From contig NZ_CP186925.1 of the NCBI RefSeq assembly GCF_049562855.1, positions 2,232,001 to 2,296,000 on the forward strand: 64,000 nucleotides of DNA, written 5' to 3'. The position numbers and the translations under genes were made by a program. Shown piece after piece: positions 44,103 through 53,349 of this stretch (position 1 is its first letter; each line of letters opens with the position of its first letter). The notes below the pieces were generated by a model. The model had not been told where the DNA came from, ran no database searches, and saw only the letters and a list, made by a program, of their open reading frames with translations. The stretch comes from Ruminococcus_C callidus. Lineage in GTDB: Bacteria > Bacillota > Clostridia > Oscillospirales > Ruminococcaceae.

Positions 44103-45118
44103 TGCCCTCGCTCCTTCCAATGCAGCGGCTCGATTGTTTTCCGACAGGCGGCAAACGTGACACCGCTGTACTTCACTTTTCCGGTCAGCACCTTCCCGCA
44201 GCCCGATGCCAGATAGGCAGAAGCCTCTGAAACAGAAGGCAGCCCTGTGACCTGCTGCACAAATGCCGATGCAGCAAAGGGATACGCACAAGCCTGAATA
44301 TCTGCATCTGCCACGATCTCCAGCGGCAGGCGGTACTTCTCACACAGTGCCAGAATCGCCGGCTCTTCCCGCTTCAGCCCAATGGTCGCCAGCTTTTCCA
44401 CTGCCGAAAGACTGAGGTGGTGCTCCTGCAAAAACGTCCGGAAGCACTGTTCCAGATGTGCCGGCGGGATCTGCTTTTTGCACCCCACCCCCAGCACCAG
44501 ACTTTTCGGCCGCAGATAGAGTACATGGGGTGCCGCGACAGATTCCGTGGTATCTGCAATTGCCACAGCACAGGCATGCCGGGGCGTTTCGGAGAAAGGC
44601 TGTATCTGTACCGTTTCCGGAAACGCGTTCTTTTCCACCGGGAACGCTGTGCAAAGGGAAACCGGCTCTCCCGCCACCAATGCCCCGCTGATATATTTCA
44701 GTTCTTCCAGATTTTCGATAGTCAGATGATTTTCCTTGGCAAACAGATCGAACGCCGGCACGTGTTCCACGTCAGTCGCCGTGGTGATGACAGCTTCTCC
44801 GCCCAGATACGCCGCCGCCTGCTCTGCCATAGCATTGGCACCGCCCAGATGACCGGACAGCAGACTGATGACATGTTTTCCCCGCTGATCCAGCACCAGC
44901 ACTGCCGGATCAGATGCCTTGGACTGCACCAGCGGAGCAATGGTACGCACCACGATACCTGTCGCCATGACAAACACCAGTGCATCACAGTCTGCAAACG
45001 CCCGCCGCACTGCTTCTGCAAAATCTGCCTTTGGTTCCACCATGCCGCCGAAGTGTGCCTGCAATTGTTCTGCCAGCTGTTTCCCCTGCGGTGTCAGCCA
45101 GAAATACGCCGTTTTCAT
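44099..45118 (-). CDS. cbiG: cobalt-precorrin-5A hydrolase
   Basis: The 339-residue CbiG opens the delta-lactone and releases acetaldehyde, a step specific to the anaerobic pathway. The N-terminal domain has VFVMATGIVVRTIAP and SGHLGGANAMA (near residue 95). The C-terminal domain has LVLGVGCKK and ASGCGKVLTGK. It overlaps cbiF and cbiH by four bases each. Confidence 0.95.
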   Translation of the reverse strand: MKTAYFWLTPQGKQLAEQLQAHFGGMVEPKADFAEAVRRAFADCDALVFVMATGIVVRTIAPLVQSKASDPAVLVLDQRGKHVISLLSGHLGGANAMAEQAAAYLGGEAVITTATDVEHVPAFDLFAKENHLTIENLEELKYISGALVAGEPVSLCTAFPVEKNAFPETVQIQPFSETPRHACAVAIADTTESVAAPHVLYLRPKSLVLGVGCKKQIPPAHLEQCFRTFLQEHHLSLSAVEKLATIGLKREEPAILALCEKYRLPLEIVADADIQACAYPFAASAFVQQVTGLPSVSEASAYLASGCGKVLTGKVKYSGVTFAACRKTIEPLHWKERGQ

Positions 45119-45870
45119 GCTTCGGTACCCTTTCGGAATTCGTGGGTAAATGTTTTATCGTACAGCTTCGACAGGGCATAGGTGTCCCCCAGAAATTCGC
45201 CCACAGTCACCAGTGCAGTCTTGGTAATGCCTGCCGCCTGCACTTTCTCGGCAATGTCCAGAAGGGTTCCGGTCACGATTTTTTCCTCCGGCCAGCTTGC
45301 CTTGTACACCACTGCCACCGGTGTGGCTGCCGGATAAGCCGTCCGCAGCCGTTCCGCCAGCTCCGCAATACGTCCCACCGAAAGAAAAATAATCATGGTG
45401 GCACGGTGCTTCGCCAGTTCTTCCAGCCGTTCCCGTTCCGGAACCGGTGTTCTGCCCTCCATGCGGGTGAGGATCACCGTCTGTGTCACGTCCGGCAGGG
45501 TGTATTCCTTTTGCATTGCCGCAGCCGCAGCCAGAAACGAACTGACTCCCGGCACCACTGTATGAGGAATTCCCAGCTTGTCCAACGCGTCCAGCTGTTC
45601 CCGAATCGCCCCGTAAATGGAAGCATCGCCGGTATGGACACGGACAGTCATTTTCCCCTGTGCTTCTGTTTCCTGCATCACAGCAAGGACTTCTTCCAGT
45701 GTCATGCCGGCACTGTCGTACACCTGACAATCCGGCCTGCGGTCTGCCAGCACCGCGGGATTCACCAGCGAACCGGCATAAATAATTGTATCGGCGTTGT
45801 CGATCAGCCGCTTGCCTTTGACTGTCAGCAGTTCCGGATCACCGGCACCGGCACCTACAAAATATACCAT
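45115..45870 (-). CDS. cbiF: cobalt-precorrin-4 C11-methyltransferase
   Basis: The 251-residue CbiF/CobM begins MVYFVGAGAGDPELLTVKG, the tetrapyrrole-methylase nucleotide loop. It continues with VRVHTGDASIYGA near residue 78 and PGVSSFLAAAA near 103. It methylates C11 with S-adenosylmethionine. It follows cbiL without a gap. Confidence 0.96.
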   Translation of the reverse strand: MVYFVGAGAGDPELLTVKGKRLIDNADTIIYAGSLVNPAVLADRRPDCQVYDSAGMTLEEVLAVMQETEAQGKMTVRVHTGDASIYGAIREQLDALDKLGIPHTVVPGVSSFLAAAAAMQKEYTLPDVTQTVILTRMEGRTPVPERERLEELAKHRATMIIFLSVGRIAELAERLRTAYPAATPVAVVYKASWPEEKIVTGTLLDIAEKVQAAGITKTALVTVGEFLGDTYALSKLYDKTFTHEFRKGTEA

Positions 45871-46569
45871 TTACAGATCTCCTCCCTTGATGAGCAGTGT
45901 GGTAAAATATGAATACGGCTCCAGTTCCGGCTTGCCGATGTATTCCGACGGCATGCCCACATCGCGGAGCATGGTGGTATGTTCCAGCAGTCCCCGTTCC
46001 CGCAGCAGCGGCAGGAGCCACGCCATAGCACGTCCGGCTTTCATCACCACCAAATTGTCGAACTGTTCCAGTGCGGTTTCGACCGCTTCACGGGAATGCA
46101 CTGCCGGCAGAATTTGCAGGGACTCACTGTTCTCGCAAAGGCTCTGCTGTGCCTTTGCCGCACCGGCACAAAAGGACGGCACACCGGCGATCACCTGTGT
46201 GGCATAGCCCTTTTCCGCCAGAAGCTGCCGCACATAGGAAGCTGTGCTGTAAACAGAAACATCACCCAGCGTCACCATTGCCACCTGCCTGCCGCTGTCC
46301 AGGGCTGTACAGACCGGCTGCAATACACCGGAACGAAGCCGTTCCCGATAGTCGTTGTGTGCCTGCATGGGAAACAGAATGTCCAGCCGTTCCGCATAGG
46401 AGAGGTCTGCCGCCTGTGCCGCAATGGCATATGCCGCAGATGTGCCGCCGGCTTTGGGAATGGGCGTGACGATGATGTCTGCCTGTTCCAGCACTGCCTT
46501 TGCCCGCAGAGTCATGTCCATCGGGTCACCTGCCCCAACGCCTACCGCATAAAAAATTCCTTGTTTCAT
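45871..46569 (-). CDS. cbiL: cobalt-precorrin-2 C20-methyltransferase
   Basis: The 232-residue CbiL/CobI begins with FYAVGVGAGDPMDMTLRA and has VTLGDVSVYSTASYV near residue 100 and IAGVPSFCAGAA near 125. It adds the C20 methyl that drives later ring contraction. It lies three bases after cbiET and directly against cbiF. Confidence 0.95.
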   Translation of the reverse strand: MKQGIFYAVGVGAGDPMDMTLRAKAVLEQADIIVTPIPKAGGTSAAYAIAAQAADLSYAERLDILFPMQAHNDYRERLRSGVLQPVCTALDSGRQVAMVTLGDVSVYSTASYVRQLLAEKGYATQVIAGVPSFCAGAAKAQQSLCENSESLQILPAVHSREAVETALEQFDNLVVMKAGRAMAWLLPLLRERGLLEHTTMLRDVGMPSEYIGKPELEPYSYFTTLLIKGGDL

Positions 46570-46572
46570 GGT

Positions 46573-47778
46573 TTACTCCTTTGTCATGCACGAGAACAGC
46601 AGCACCGGATGATTGCCCTCCAGCACGTGATAATTTCCCACCGTTTTTCCGCAGCCGACTGCCAGCTGCACCACTTCGAACTGCGGCAGTTCCTGCAACA
46701 GCGGAAACAGTTCCGCCTGCGTTTCCATTGTCACCGCACTGGCGACCAGCCGTACCGGCTGCCGCAGCTGCCGCAGACCGGCAACCAGCTGTTTTGCCGC
46801 ACCGCTGCTGCCGCCCAAAAAGACACAGTCCGGCACCGGCAAATGCTGCACCTGTTCTTCTGCCCTGCCGGCAATGATCTGCAAATTCTTCGTCTGAAAC
46901 CGTGTCTTGTTCTGTTCCAGAATGTCCAGTGCCTCCGGCTTATACTCCACCGCGTAGACCTCCCCGAACGGACACATGCGGGCACATTCTATGGAAACGC
47001 TGCCTGTTCCTGCCCCCAGATCCCAGACGACCGCGTCCGGTTTCAGCCGCAGCTTGGACAGTATCACCGCACGGACTTCCTCCTTGGTCATAGGCGAACG
47101 ATTCCGCAGAAATGCACTGTCCGGCAGCAGTCCCAGTCTGGTCACCGGCTTGGGAGCCGGATTCCGCACCGCCGCCACGCACAGTTCCGGATCGTCCAGT
47201 TCTGCCGCCTGTGCCGGTGTGCCGTGCCAGAGTTTCTGGGTGGGATAGGTCAGATCTGCCCCCACGAAAATTTCCGTATCCGACAGCCCGTATGCCAGCA
47301 ATGCCGCCGCGATTTCCCGCGGTCCCTGCGTGCGGGAACAAAAGAAAAAAGTTTCCGCATGCTCCGAAACCGTGCAGGCAATGGTGCCGGCATGATACGC
47401 CCTGCCGTGAATGCTGCAAATCTTCGCCTGTTCCATCGTCAGCCCAAACGCCGCCCCCAACAGCTGCAGCGATCCCACGCCGGGGATCACCTGCATTTCC
47501 AGTTCCGGATACCGGTTCCGGAGCGTCCGGCAAAGGCTGTACAGCAGCGGGTCACCGGAAACCACAATGCCGATGCTCTCCCGTTCCAGCATTGCCGGAA
47601 GGGATTCCAGCAGTTCGGAAATATGTCCCATAGGCATGGTCTTTCTGATGTGGAGCAGTTCCAGAAACCGCGGAGAAGCAATGACCAGTTCCACTTCTTC
47701 CAGTGCTTTTTTTGCTGCCGGCAGCAGATACTCCGCCGTGCCGCTGCCGCCTCCGGCAAGAATCAGTTTGTGCCGCAT
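46573..47778 (-). CDS. cbiET: fused cobalt-precorrin-7 C5- and C15-methyltransferase
   Basis: Start ATG 47778 is preferred, giving 401 residues. The first half (1-200) is CbiE: LAGGGSGTAEYLLPA, VVSGDPLLYSL and VIPGVGSLQL. The second half (215-401) is CbiT, with the class I methyltransferase loop VVWDLGAGTGSVSIECA near 250, and decarboxylates as well as methylates C15. The fusion equals CobL of the aerobic pathway. The nucleotide loop of CbiE reads GGGSG where GxGPG is more usual. It overlaps cbiD by 16 bases. Confidence 0.94.
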   Translation of the reverse strand: MRHKLILAGGGSGTAEYLLPAAKKALEEVELVIASPRFLELLHIRKTMPMGHISELLESLPAMLERESIGIVVSGDPLLYSLCRTLRNRYPELEMQVIPGVGSLQLLGAAFGLTMEQAKICSIHGRAYHAGTIACTVSEHAETFFFCSRTQGPREIAAALLAYGLSDTEIFVGADLTYPTQKLWHGTPAQAAELDDPELCVAAVRNPAPKPVTRLGLLPDSAFLRNRSPMTKEEVRAVILSKLRLKPDAVVWDLGAGTGSVSIECARMCPFGEVYAVEYKPEALDILEQNKTRFQTKNLQIIAGRAEEQVQHLPVPDCVFLGGSSGAAKQLVAGLRQLRQPVRLVASAVTMETQAELFPLLQELPQFEVVQLAVGCGKTVGNYHVLEGNHPVLLFSCMTKE

Positions 47779-48854
47779 GTCAACCACGCCTTTCTGATGG
47801 AATCCGTCTGGCTGCTCTCCGCCAGAATCCTGTCATTTTCGTCCAGCAGCAGCAGCCCCACCTGTATTTTTCCATGGGTACGCCGCATGCAGTTTTCGCA
47901 GACCTTCTCTGCAATGGTATGCCAGACCTGCTCCGCAAGGGGATAGGTACAGAGCAGTTCCGTCATGTCCCGTGTGGTGTTACACTGATACAGCTGCTGC
48001 ACCTGTGCACGGGACGCTCCGGCAAGTGCCGCATGGGTGCAGATCACTTCCCGCTGTCCGCCGGCAGTGTGACTGTGCAGATACATAATATCCGCTGCCG
48101 GCTTCACCAGCTTTCCCGTCCGGCCTGCCAGCAGCACATGGGTAAAGCCCAGTTCTTCTGCACAGTCCAGCAGATATCCCAGATAATTGCTGCAAAGCAC
48201 AATGGCTTTTCCCTGCGGATACTGCCGCTTCAGAAATGACTCTCCCGCATAGCCCGTCACAAAGGCACAGGCGGTGCCGTACTCCTGCCGGCACATGGAC
48301 AATTCCAGGTACAGGGTTTCCCGTATGGCTTCTTCGCTCATGGGACGGACGATGCCGGTGGTGCCCAGTATGGAGATTCCGCCGGTAATGCCCAGCCGTC
48401 CGTTGAATGTTTTTTCTGCGATCACTTCCCCGTTGGGCACGGAGATCGTCACCACTGCACCCTTTTCTCCAATGACAGACCGCACTGCCTTTTCGATCAT
48501 CTGCCGCGGCACCGGATTGATTGCCGGTTCTCCCACCGGCAGTTTCAGCCCTTTTCGGGTGATCGTCCCCACACCAGTTCCGGCACGAAACTGCACGGCT
48601 CCGGCAGCGGGAAGAATCTCCACAGAAGCCGTCACCAGACAGCCGTTGGTTTCGTCCGGATCGTCGCCGCCGTCTTTCTGCACACCGCAGGTATAGGCTT
48701 CTTCTGCCTGTATTTCCAGATGCAGCAGCTTTCCTGCCGGCACTTCCAGTTCGACCCACTCCGGACACTTGCCGGAAGTCTGCCACAGCACTGAGGCAAA
48801 ACTTGCCGCCGCCGCACAGGAACCGGTCGTGTATCCTTCCCGCAGCTGCTTCAT
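47763..48854 (-). CDS. cbiD: cobalt-precorrin-5B C1-methyltransferase
   Basis: The 363-residue CbiD is a marker of the anaerobic route. It begins LREGYTTGSCAAAA, the family's defining TTG-x-CA motif, and has GTVGIVRPMSEEA (here GTTGIVRPMSE) near 185. Four-base overlap with cbiP and 16-base overlap with cbiET. Confidence 0.96.
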   Translation of the reverse strand: MKQLREGYTTGSCAAAASFASVLWQTSGKCPEWVELEVPAGKLLHLEIQAEEAYTCGVQKDGGDDPDETNGCLVTASVEILPAAGAVQFRAGTGVGTITRKGLKLPVGEPAINPVPRQMIEKAVRSVIGEKGAVVTISVPNGEVIAEKTFNGRLGITGGISILGTTGIVRPMSEEAIRETLYLELSMCRQEYGTACAFVTGYAGESFLKRQYPQGKAIVLCSNYLGYLLDCAEELGFTHVLLAGRTGKLVKPAADIMYLHSHTAGGQREVICTHAALAGASRAQVQQLYQCNTTRDMTELLCTYPLAEQVWHTIAEKVCENCMRRTHGKIQVGLLLLDENDRILAESSQTDSIRKAWLTCGTN

Positions 48855-50368
48855 GGCATTTTCCCCCAGCTGTTCAGAATGTCGTAGATTTTCGGCATGT
48901 CCAGATGCTCCCGCAGCAGATCAGCCAGCTTATTGTATTCCTGTTCCTTTTTCGCCGCAAAGTCCACCGCCGGCACTGTCGTTCCGGAAATGCCCTTTTT
49001 CTCCAACAGCAGCTGCACCAGCTTCTGCGTCAGTTCCGGCGTGTCGAAAATGCCGTGCAGATATGTGCCGCAAACTGTGCCGTCTGCACAAACACAGCCG
49101 TCCTTTCTGCCGTCTGTCAGCATGGCAAAAGGCTGTGCCGTTTCCGTGTACACCGTTTCGCCCATGTGAATTTCGTATCCCCGCACAGCACAGCCGGAAA
49201 GCAGTTCCAGCTGTCCGGACAAACAGGAAACCATTCCGGCAGTCTGAGCACGATGCTTTTCCGGTCGGAAAACGGTTTCCACATCGAGCAGCCCCATGCC
49301 ACGGAGTTCGCCGCCGTCTTCCACCTGTTCCGGATCGCAGAGCCGTTTTCCCAGCATCTGAAAACCGCCGCAGATACCCATGAGGAACACGCCTTTTTCG
49401 TGGCATTTCAGCAGTTCCGCCTCCAGTCCGCTTTGCCGCAGCCAGCGGAGATCTGCCATTGTGCTCTTGGTGCCTGCAAGAAGGATCATGTCCGGTGTGC
49501 CCAGTTCACCGCGTCGGGAAACATACCGCACCGACACGCCCTCCACCTGTTCCAACGCTTCGAAATCCGTAAAGTTGGAAATGCGGGGAAACCGGATAAC
49601 CGCCACGTCCAGCAGAGATTCCGCCGCCGCTTCCCGTCGGGAAAGCCGTTCGGAAAGGCTGTCCTCATCGTCCAGTTCCAACGGCAGATACGGCACCACG
49701 CCCAGCACGGGAATACCAGTCAGTTCCTCCAGCATAGTCAGCCCCGACTTCAGGATTTCCACATCTCCGCGGAATTTGTTGATGACAATACCCCGAATCC
49801 GGCGGCGTTCCGCATCGTCCAGCAGCATGATCGTACCATAAAGTGATGCAAACACGCCGCCGCGGTCAATATCCCCCACCAGAATCGCCGGAGAATCCGA
49901 GAGTTCCGCCATGCCCAGATTGACAATGTCCACTGACTTGAGATTGATCTCCGCCGGACTGCCGGCACCCTCCAGTACGATGATGTCGTTTTCCGCTGCC
50001 AGAGCGTGATAGGCTTTCAGAATGTAGGGAATCAGTTCCTGCTTTTTCGTGTAATATTCCTGTGCACGCATGGTGCCATAGATTTCGCCGTTGACGATCA
50101 CCTGCGAGCCGCTGTCGCTGGTGGGCTTCAGCAAAATCGGATTCATGCGAACGTCTGGTGCAATACCTGCCGCTTCCGCCTGCATCACCTGTGCCCGTCC
50201 CATTTCCATGCCGTCTGCGGTGATATAGGAATTGAGTGCCATGTTCTGGGATTTGAACGGGGCTGTCCGGTAGCCGTCCTGCCGGAAGATCCGGCAAAGC
50301 CCTGCCGTGACAAAACTTTTTCCGGCAGACGACATTGTCCCCAGTACCATTAGTGATTTTGCTGCCAT
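48851..50368 (-). CDS. cbiP: adenosylcobyric acid synthase
   Basis: Start ATG 50368 follows GAGGAGGG, giving 505 residues. CbiP/CobQ amidates four side chains with glutamine and ATP. The N-terminal synthetase domain has GTMSSAGKSFV in place of a P-loop, and SQNMALNSY. The C-terminal glutaminase domain has the Cys nucleophile in GICGGFQMLG (near 335) and the late YLHGIF with its His. It overlaps cobD by 19 bases and cbiD by four. Confidence 0.96.
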   Translation of the reverse strand: MAAKSLMVLGTMSSAGKSFVTAGLCRIFRQDGYRTAPFKSQNMALNSYITADGMEMGRAQVMQAEAAGIAPDVRMNPILLKPTSDSGSQVIVNGEIYGTMRAQEYYTKKQELIPYILKAYHALAAENDIIVLEGAGSPAEINLKSVDIVNLGMAELSDSPAILVGDIDRGGVFASLYGTIMLLDDAERRRIRGIVINKFRGDVEILKSGLTMLEELTGIPVLGVVPYLPLELDDEDSLSERLSRREAAAESLLDVAVIRFPRISNFTDFEALEQVEGVSVRYVSRRGELGTPDMILLAGTKSTMADLRWLRQSGLEAELLKCHEKGVFLMGICGGFQMLGKRLCDPEQVEDGGELRGMGLLDVETVFRPEKHRAQTAGMVSCLSGQLELLSGCAVRGYEIHMGETVYTETAQPFAMLTDGRKDGCVCADGTVCGTYLHGIFDTPELTQKLVQLLLEKKGISGTTVPAVDFAAKKEQEYNKLADLLREHLDMPKIYDILNSWGKMP

Positions 50369-51432
50369 AGCAAGCCCTCCTCGCCCAGAATGCACCGCAG
50401 ACAGTGCAGCAGATATTGATTTTCCTCCGGCAGCCGCACAGCTGCACGATAATAAGTCGCGTCCAGTCCGTCATAGGTATCGCAGTGCCGCAGCAAGATT
50501 CCGTAGGGCAGCAGCTGCCTGTCCAGATCCGGACATTGTTCCGCCTGAAAGAACACGTAATTGGCACTGGGTTTCCACATACGGAACCCCAGTTTTCCCA
50601 GTTCGTCAAACAGCCGCCAACGCTCATTTTGCAGAAATTCCAGCGACATTTTCCGATAGTCCTCCGCCGACAGTGCCGCGATGCCGGCAGCTTCTGCCAG
50701 CAGATTGACCGACCACGGCTGTCCGGTGTGTGCGATTTTTGCCGTCACTTTCTGATCGGAACAGATGCCGTAACCCAGCCGAAGACCGGCAAGGGCGTAC
50801 AGTTTCGTCAGGGATTTCAGCACCAGCACATGTGGAAACTCCGACAGCCGCGGAATCATGGAAACAATGTCCGGCTCTGTTTCCGCCATATCGCAGAAGC
50901 ACTCGTCCAGCAGGACAAAGACGTGCTTTTCTGCGGCAAGATGCAGGAGCTGTTCCAGCAGTGCCGGTGGGATTCCGGTTCCTGTGGGGTTATTGGGATT
51001 ACACAGCACCAGAAAGTCATAATTTCCCTGCCGCAGTTCGTCCAGCAGGGCAGGCGTGATCTGATACGGAAACGGCATATTCCAGTGTGTCACGTGGCAG
51101 CCGGCTTCGTGGAGTGCCGCTTCGTACTCTGAAAATGCAGGAACCGGCAGCAGGGCGTGCTGCGGTTTCAGAGCATGGGCGATGCGAAAGATCACATCAG
51201 CACCGCCATTACCGCAGACGATTTCCGCCGGCAGTCTGCCATGGAATTCCGCCAGTGCCTGCCGCAGTTTTTGCTGGGCGGGATCGGGATAGTGCACCAA
51301 TGCACCGACAGCACGCTGAACGGCATGCTGCACTGTTTCCGGCACGCCGAACGGGTTGATATTTGCCGAAAAGTCCAGCCATTCGGCGGAACATTCCGGA
51401 TTTTGATAGATATTTCCGCCATGTTTCGGCAT
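50350..51432 (-). CDS. cobD: L-threonine-O-3-phosphate decarboxylase
   Basis: Start ATG 51432 after GGGAGG, giving 360 residues. This PLP enzyme makes the (R)-1-amino-2-propanol phosphate linker. It has HGGNIYQ at the start, CNPNNPTG near residue 150, DECFCDM and the PLP-lysine region LKSLTKLYALAGLRLGYG near 220. It resembles histidinol-phosphate aminotransferase, but its place inside the cobalamin operon settles the call. Its leader is taken up entirely by the composite repeat, which begins about 17 bases before the start codon. Confidence 0.92.
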   Translation of the reverse strand: MPKHGGNIYQNPECSAEWLDFSANINPFGVPETVQHAVQRAVGALVHYPDPAQQKLRQALAEFHGRLPAEIVCGNGGADVIFRIAHALKPQHALLPVPAFSEYEAALHEAGCHVTHWNMPFPYQITPALLDELRQGNYDFLVLCNPNNPTGTGIPPALLEQLLHLAAEKHVFVLLDECFCDMAETEPDIVSMIPRLSEFPHVLVLKSLTKLYALAGLRLGYGICSDQKVTAKIAHTGQPWSVNLLAEAAGIAALSAEDYRKMSLEFLQNERWRLFDELGKLGFRMWKPSANYVFFQAEQCPDLDRQLLPYGILLRHCDTYDGLDATYYRAAVRLPEENQYLLHCLRCILGEEGLLWQQNH

Positions 51433-51448
51433 AAACACACCTCCCTAC

Positions 51449-52330
51449 GGCGAGTCGCCGCTGACCTTACGCCCCAATTTCAACTGTAAAAAGGGTAGTG
51501 TTACGGCGGCAGCCGCCGCCTGTTACCCCGCCGGGGGATTTTTGTTGATCGAAAAATGTTATATCTTCGGGCGATATTTGACCTTATAGTGCAAGTGAAA
51601 CGCGAACTCTTTTCTTTTTTCTTTTTTTGCTTCTTTTTTTCTTTTCAGTAAAGAAAGCGGCGGGTCGCCGCTGACCTTACGCCCCAATTTCAACTGTAAA
51701 AAGGGTAATGTTACGGCGGACAAGCCGCCTGTTCGCCCCGCCGGGGGATTTTTGTTGGTGAGAATTTATGGTGACAGTTTCTTGTGTAATCTTCGTGTGA
51801 TACATTACCGCATAATGCAAGGGTAGGCGAACTCCTTTCTTTTTTTTGCTTCTTTTTTTCTTTTCAGTAAAGAAAGCGGCGGGTCGCCGCTGACTTTACG
51901 CCCCAATTTCAACTGTAAAAAGGGTAATGTTACGGCGGCAGCAGCCGCCTGTTACCCCGCCGGGGGATTTTTGTTGATCGAAAAATGTTATATCTTCGGG
52001 CGATATTTGACCTTATAGTGCAAGTGAAACGCGAACTCTTTTCTTTTTTTGCTTCTTTTTTTCTTTTCAGTAAAGAAAAAAAGAAGCGTAACTCCTTGTG
52101 AAATCGGTTGTACACGAAAGATGATAAACAGATAAACTTGCAAACGCCGTATCAAATAAAGTTGACCGCCTGCACCAGAAAACACCAGAATATCAACACT
52201 GCCAATACAGGCAAGGGCAACAATCGGCGTTGGAAAGCCACAGGCAGACAGCGAGGAACGAGCGAATTCCGCCGGACGGTTTCAACACGACTGCCCTAGA
52301 AGCTACACTTCACAGGAGAACCTCTCCACC
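51449..52330. repeat. pyrimidine-tract/GC-hairpin composite repeat, locus B
   Basis: This non-coding tandem mosaic splits the cobalamin operon. GC-rich blocks lie at 51449-51548, 51656-51756 and 51875-51975, and T-rich blocks at about 51606-51655, 51832-51874 and 52036-52087, a period near 215 bases. A 62-base segment is repeated nearly exactly at 51549 and 51977. The last T block forms a perfect 16-base hairpin (52051-52066 with 52072-52087). The tail from 52088 matches the tail of locus A. No gene and no convincing promoter are seen in it. Confidence 0.85.
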
Positions 52331-52370
52331 CTTTTTCATGGATGGCATACATGGCAAACTCGGTTTTCAC

Positions 52371-53339
52371 TTACCGCAGCAGCAAAACTACAACCAGCCG
52401 CAGCAGACCAAATCCCAGCAGTGACAGCCCCGATGCCGCCAGCATCATGCCATTGGTACGGGGAATGTCCTCCGGTTCTGCCGGTCTGTCTGCATTTCCG
52501 ATCGTTGGCTTTTCCACCACTTCCCCGAAATAGACATGGGTGCCGCCCAGCTGAATGCCCAGTGCTCCCGCTGCCGCGGACTCTGTCTGTGCAGAGTTCG
52601 GGGAAAGGTGGTTGTTTCGGTCACGGCGAAAAATCCGCCATGCTCCCTTTCCGTCCAGTCCCAGAAGAAACGCGGAAACAGTCAGCAGCACACCGCAGAT
52701 ACGGGCAGGCAGCCAGTTTACCGCATCGTCTGTTTTTGCCGATGCCCTGCCGAAAAAGAGGTACTTTGCATTGCGGTAGCCCACCATGGAATCCAGCGTA
52801 TTGATTGCCTTATAGCAAAACCCCAGCGGCACGCCGCCCAGCAGCAAGTAAAACAGCGGTGCAGTCACGCCGTCAGAGGTATTTTCCGCAACCGTTTCCA
52901 CACAGGCTTTCGTCACTTCTTCAGCAGAAAGCTGTGACGTTTCCCGTCCTACCAGATAGGAAAGCTGCGTTCTGGCACCGGACAAATCGCCAGCCGCCAG
53001 AAACCGATACACTTTCCGGCTCTCCTGCTCCAGACAACGTGCTGCCAGAATCTGATACGACCAGAACGTGTGCAGCACAAACCAGAGCCAGAACGAAATA
53101 TGATACGCCAGCAGCAGGATTCCGCCGGACAACAGCAGGCTGCACAGGGGAATGCAGACCGCCAGAATCACGCCTGCCTTTGTTTCCCCTGCCGGCGTTT
53201 GCGGGAACTTTTGCCGGAGAAATTTTTCCAGCCGCGAAATGCTTTTCCCGATCAGCACCACAGGGTGCGGCAGCCAGACCGGATCCCCGAAGCAGAGATC
53301 CAGCAAAAATCCCAACGCAACACTCAACAATATCCACAT
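52371..53339 (-). CDS. cbiB: adenosylcobinamide-phosphate synthase
   Basis: The 322-residue membrane protein has about five spans. It joins aminopropanol phosphate to adenosylcobyric acid. Family motifs are LDLCFGDPVWLPHPVVLIG at the start, VAENTSDGVTAPLFY near 155, and MVGYRNAKYLFFGRASAKTDD near 188. It is the last gene of the first cobalamin block, ten bases after the cobU-like gene. Confidence 0.96.
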   Translation of the reverse strand: MWILLSVALGFLLDLCFGDPVWLPHPVVLIGKSISRLEKFLRQKFPQTPAGETKAGVILAVCIPLCSLLLSGGILLLAYHISFWLWFVLHTFWSYQILAARCLEQESRKVYRFLAAGDLSGARTQLSYLVGRETSQLSAEEVTKACVETVAENTSDGVTAPLFYLLLGGVPLGFCYKAINTLDSMVGYRNAKYLFFGRASAKTDDAVNWLPARICGVLLTVSAFLLGLDGKGAWRIFRRDRNNHLSPNSAQTESAAAGALGIQLGGTHVYFGEVVEKPTIGNADRPAEPEDIPRTNGMMLAASGLSLLGFGLLRLVVVLLLR

Positions 53340-53349
53340 GGTTCTGCTC

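Noticed and set aside
51449..52330. Possible CRISPR array
   Set aside because: The units are about 215 bases with repeated linkers and internal hairpins. There are no short repeats with unique spacers and no cas genes.
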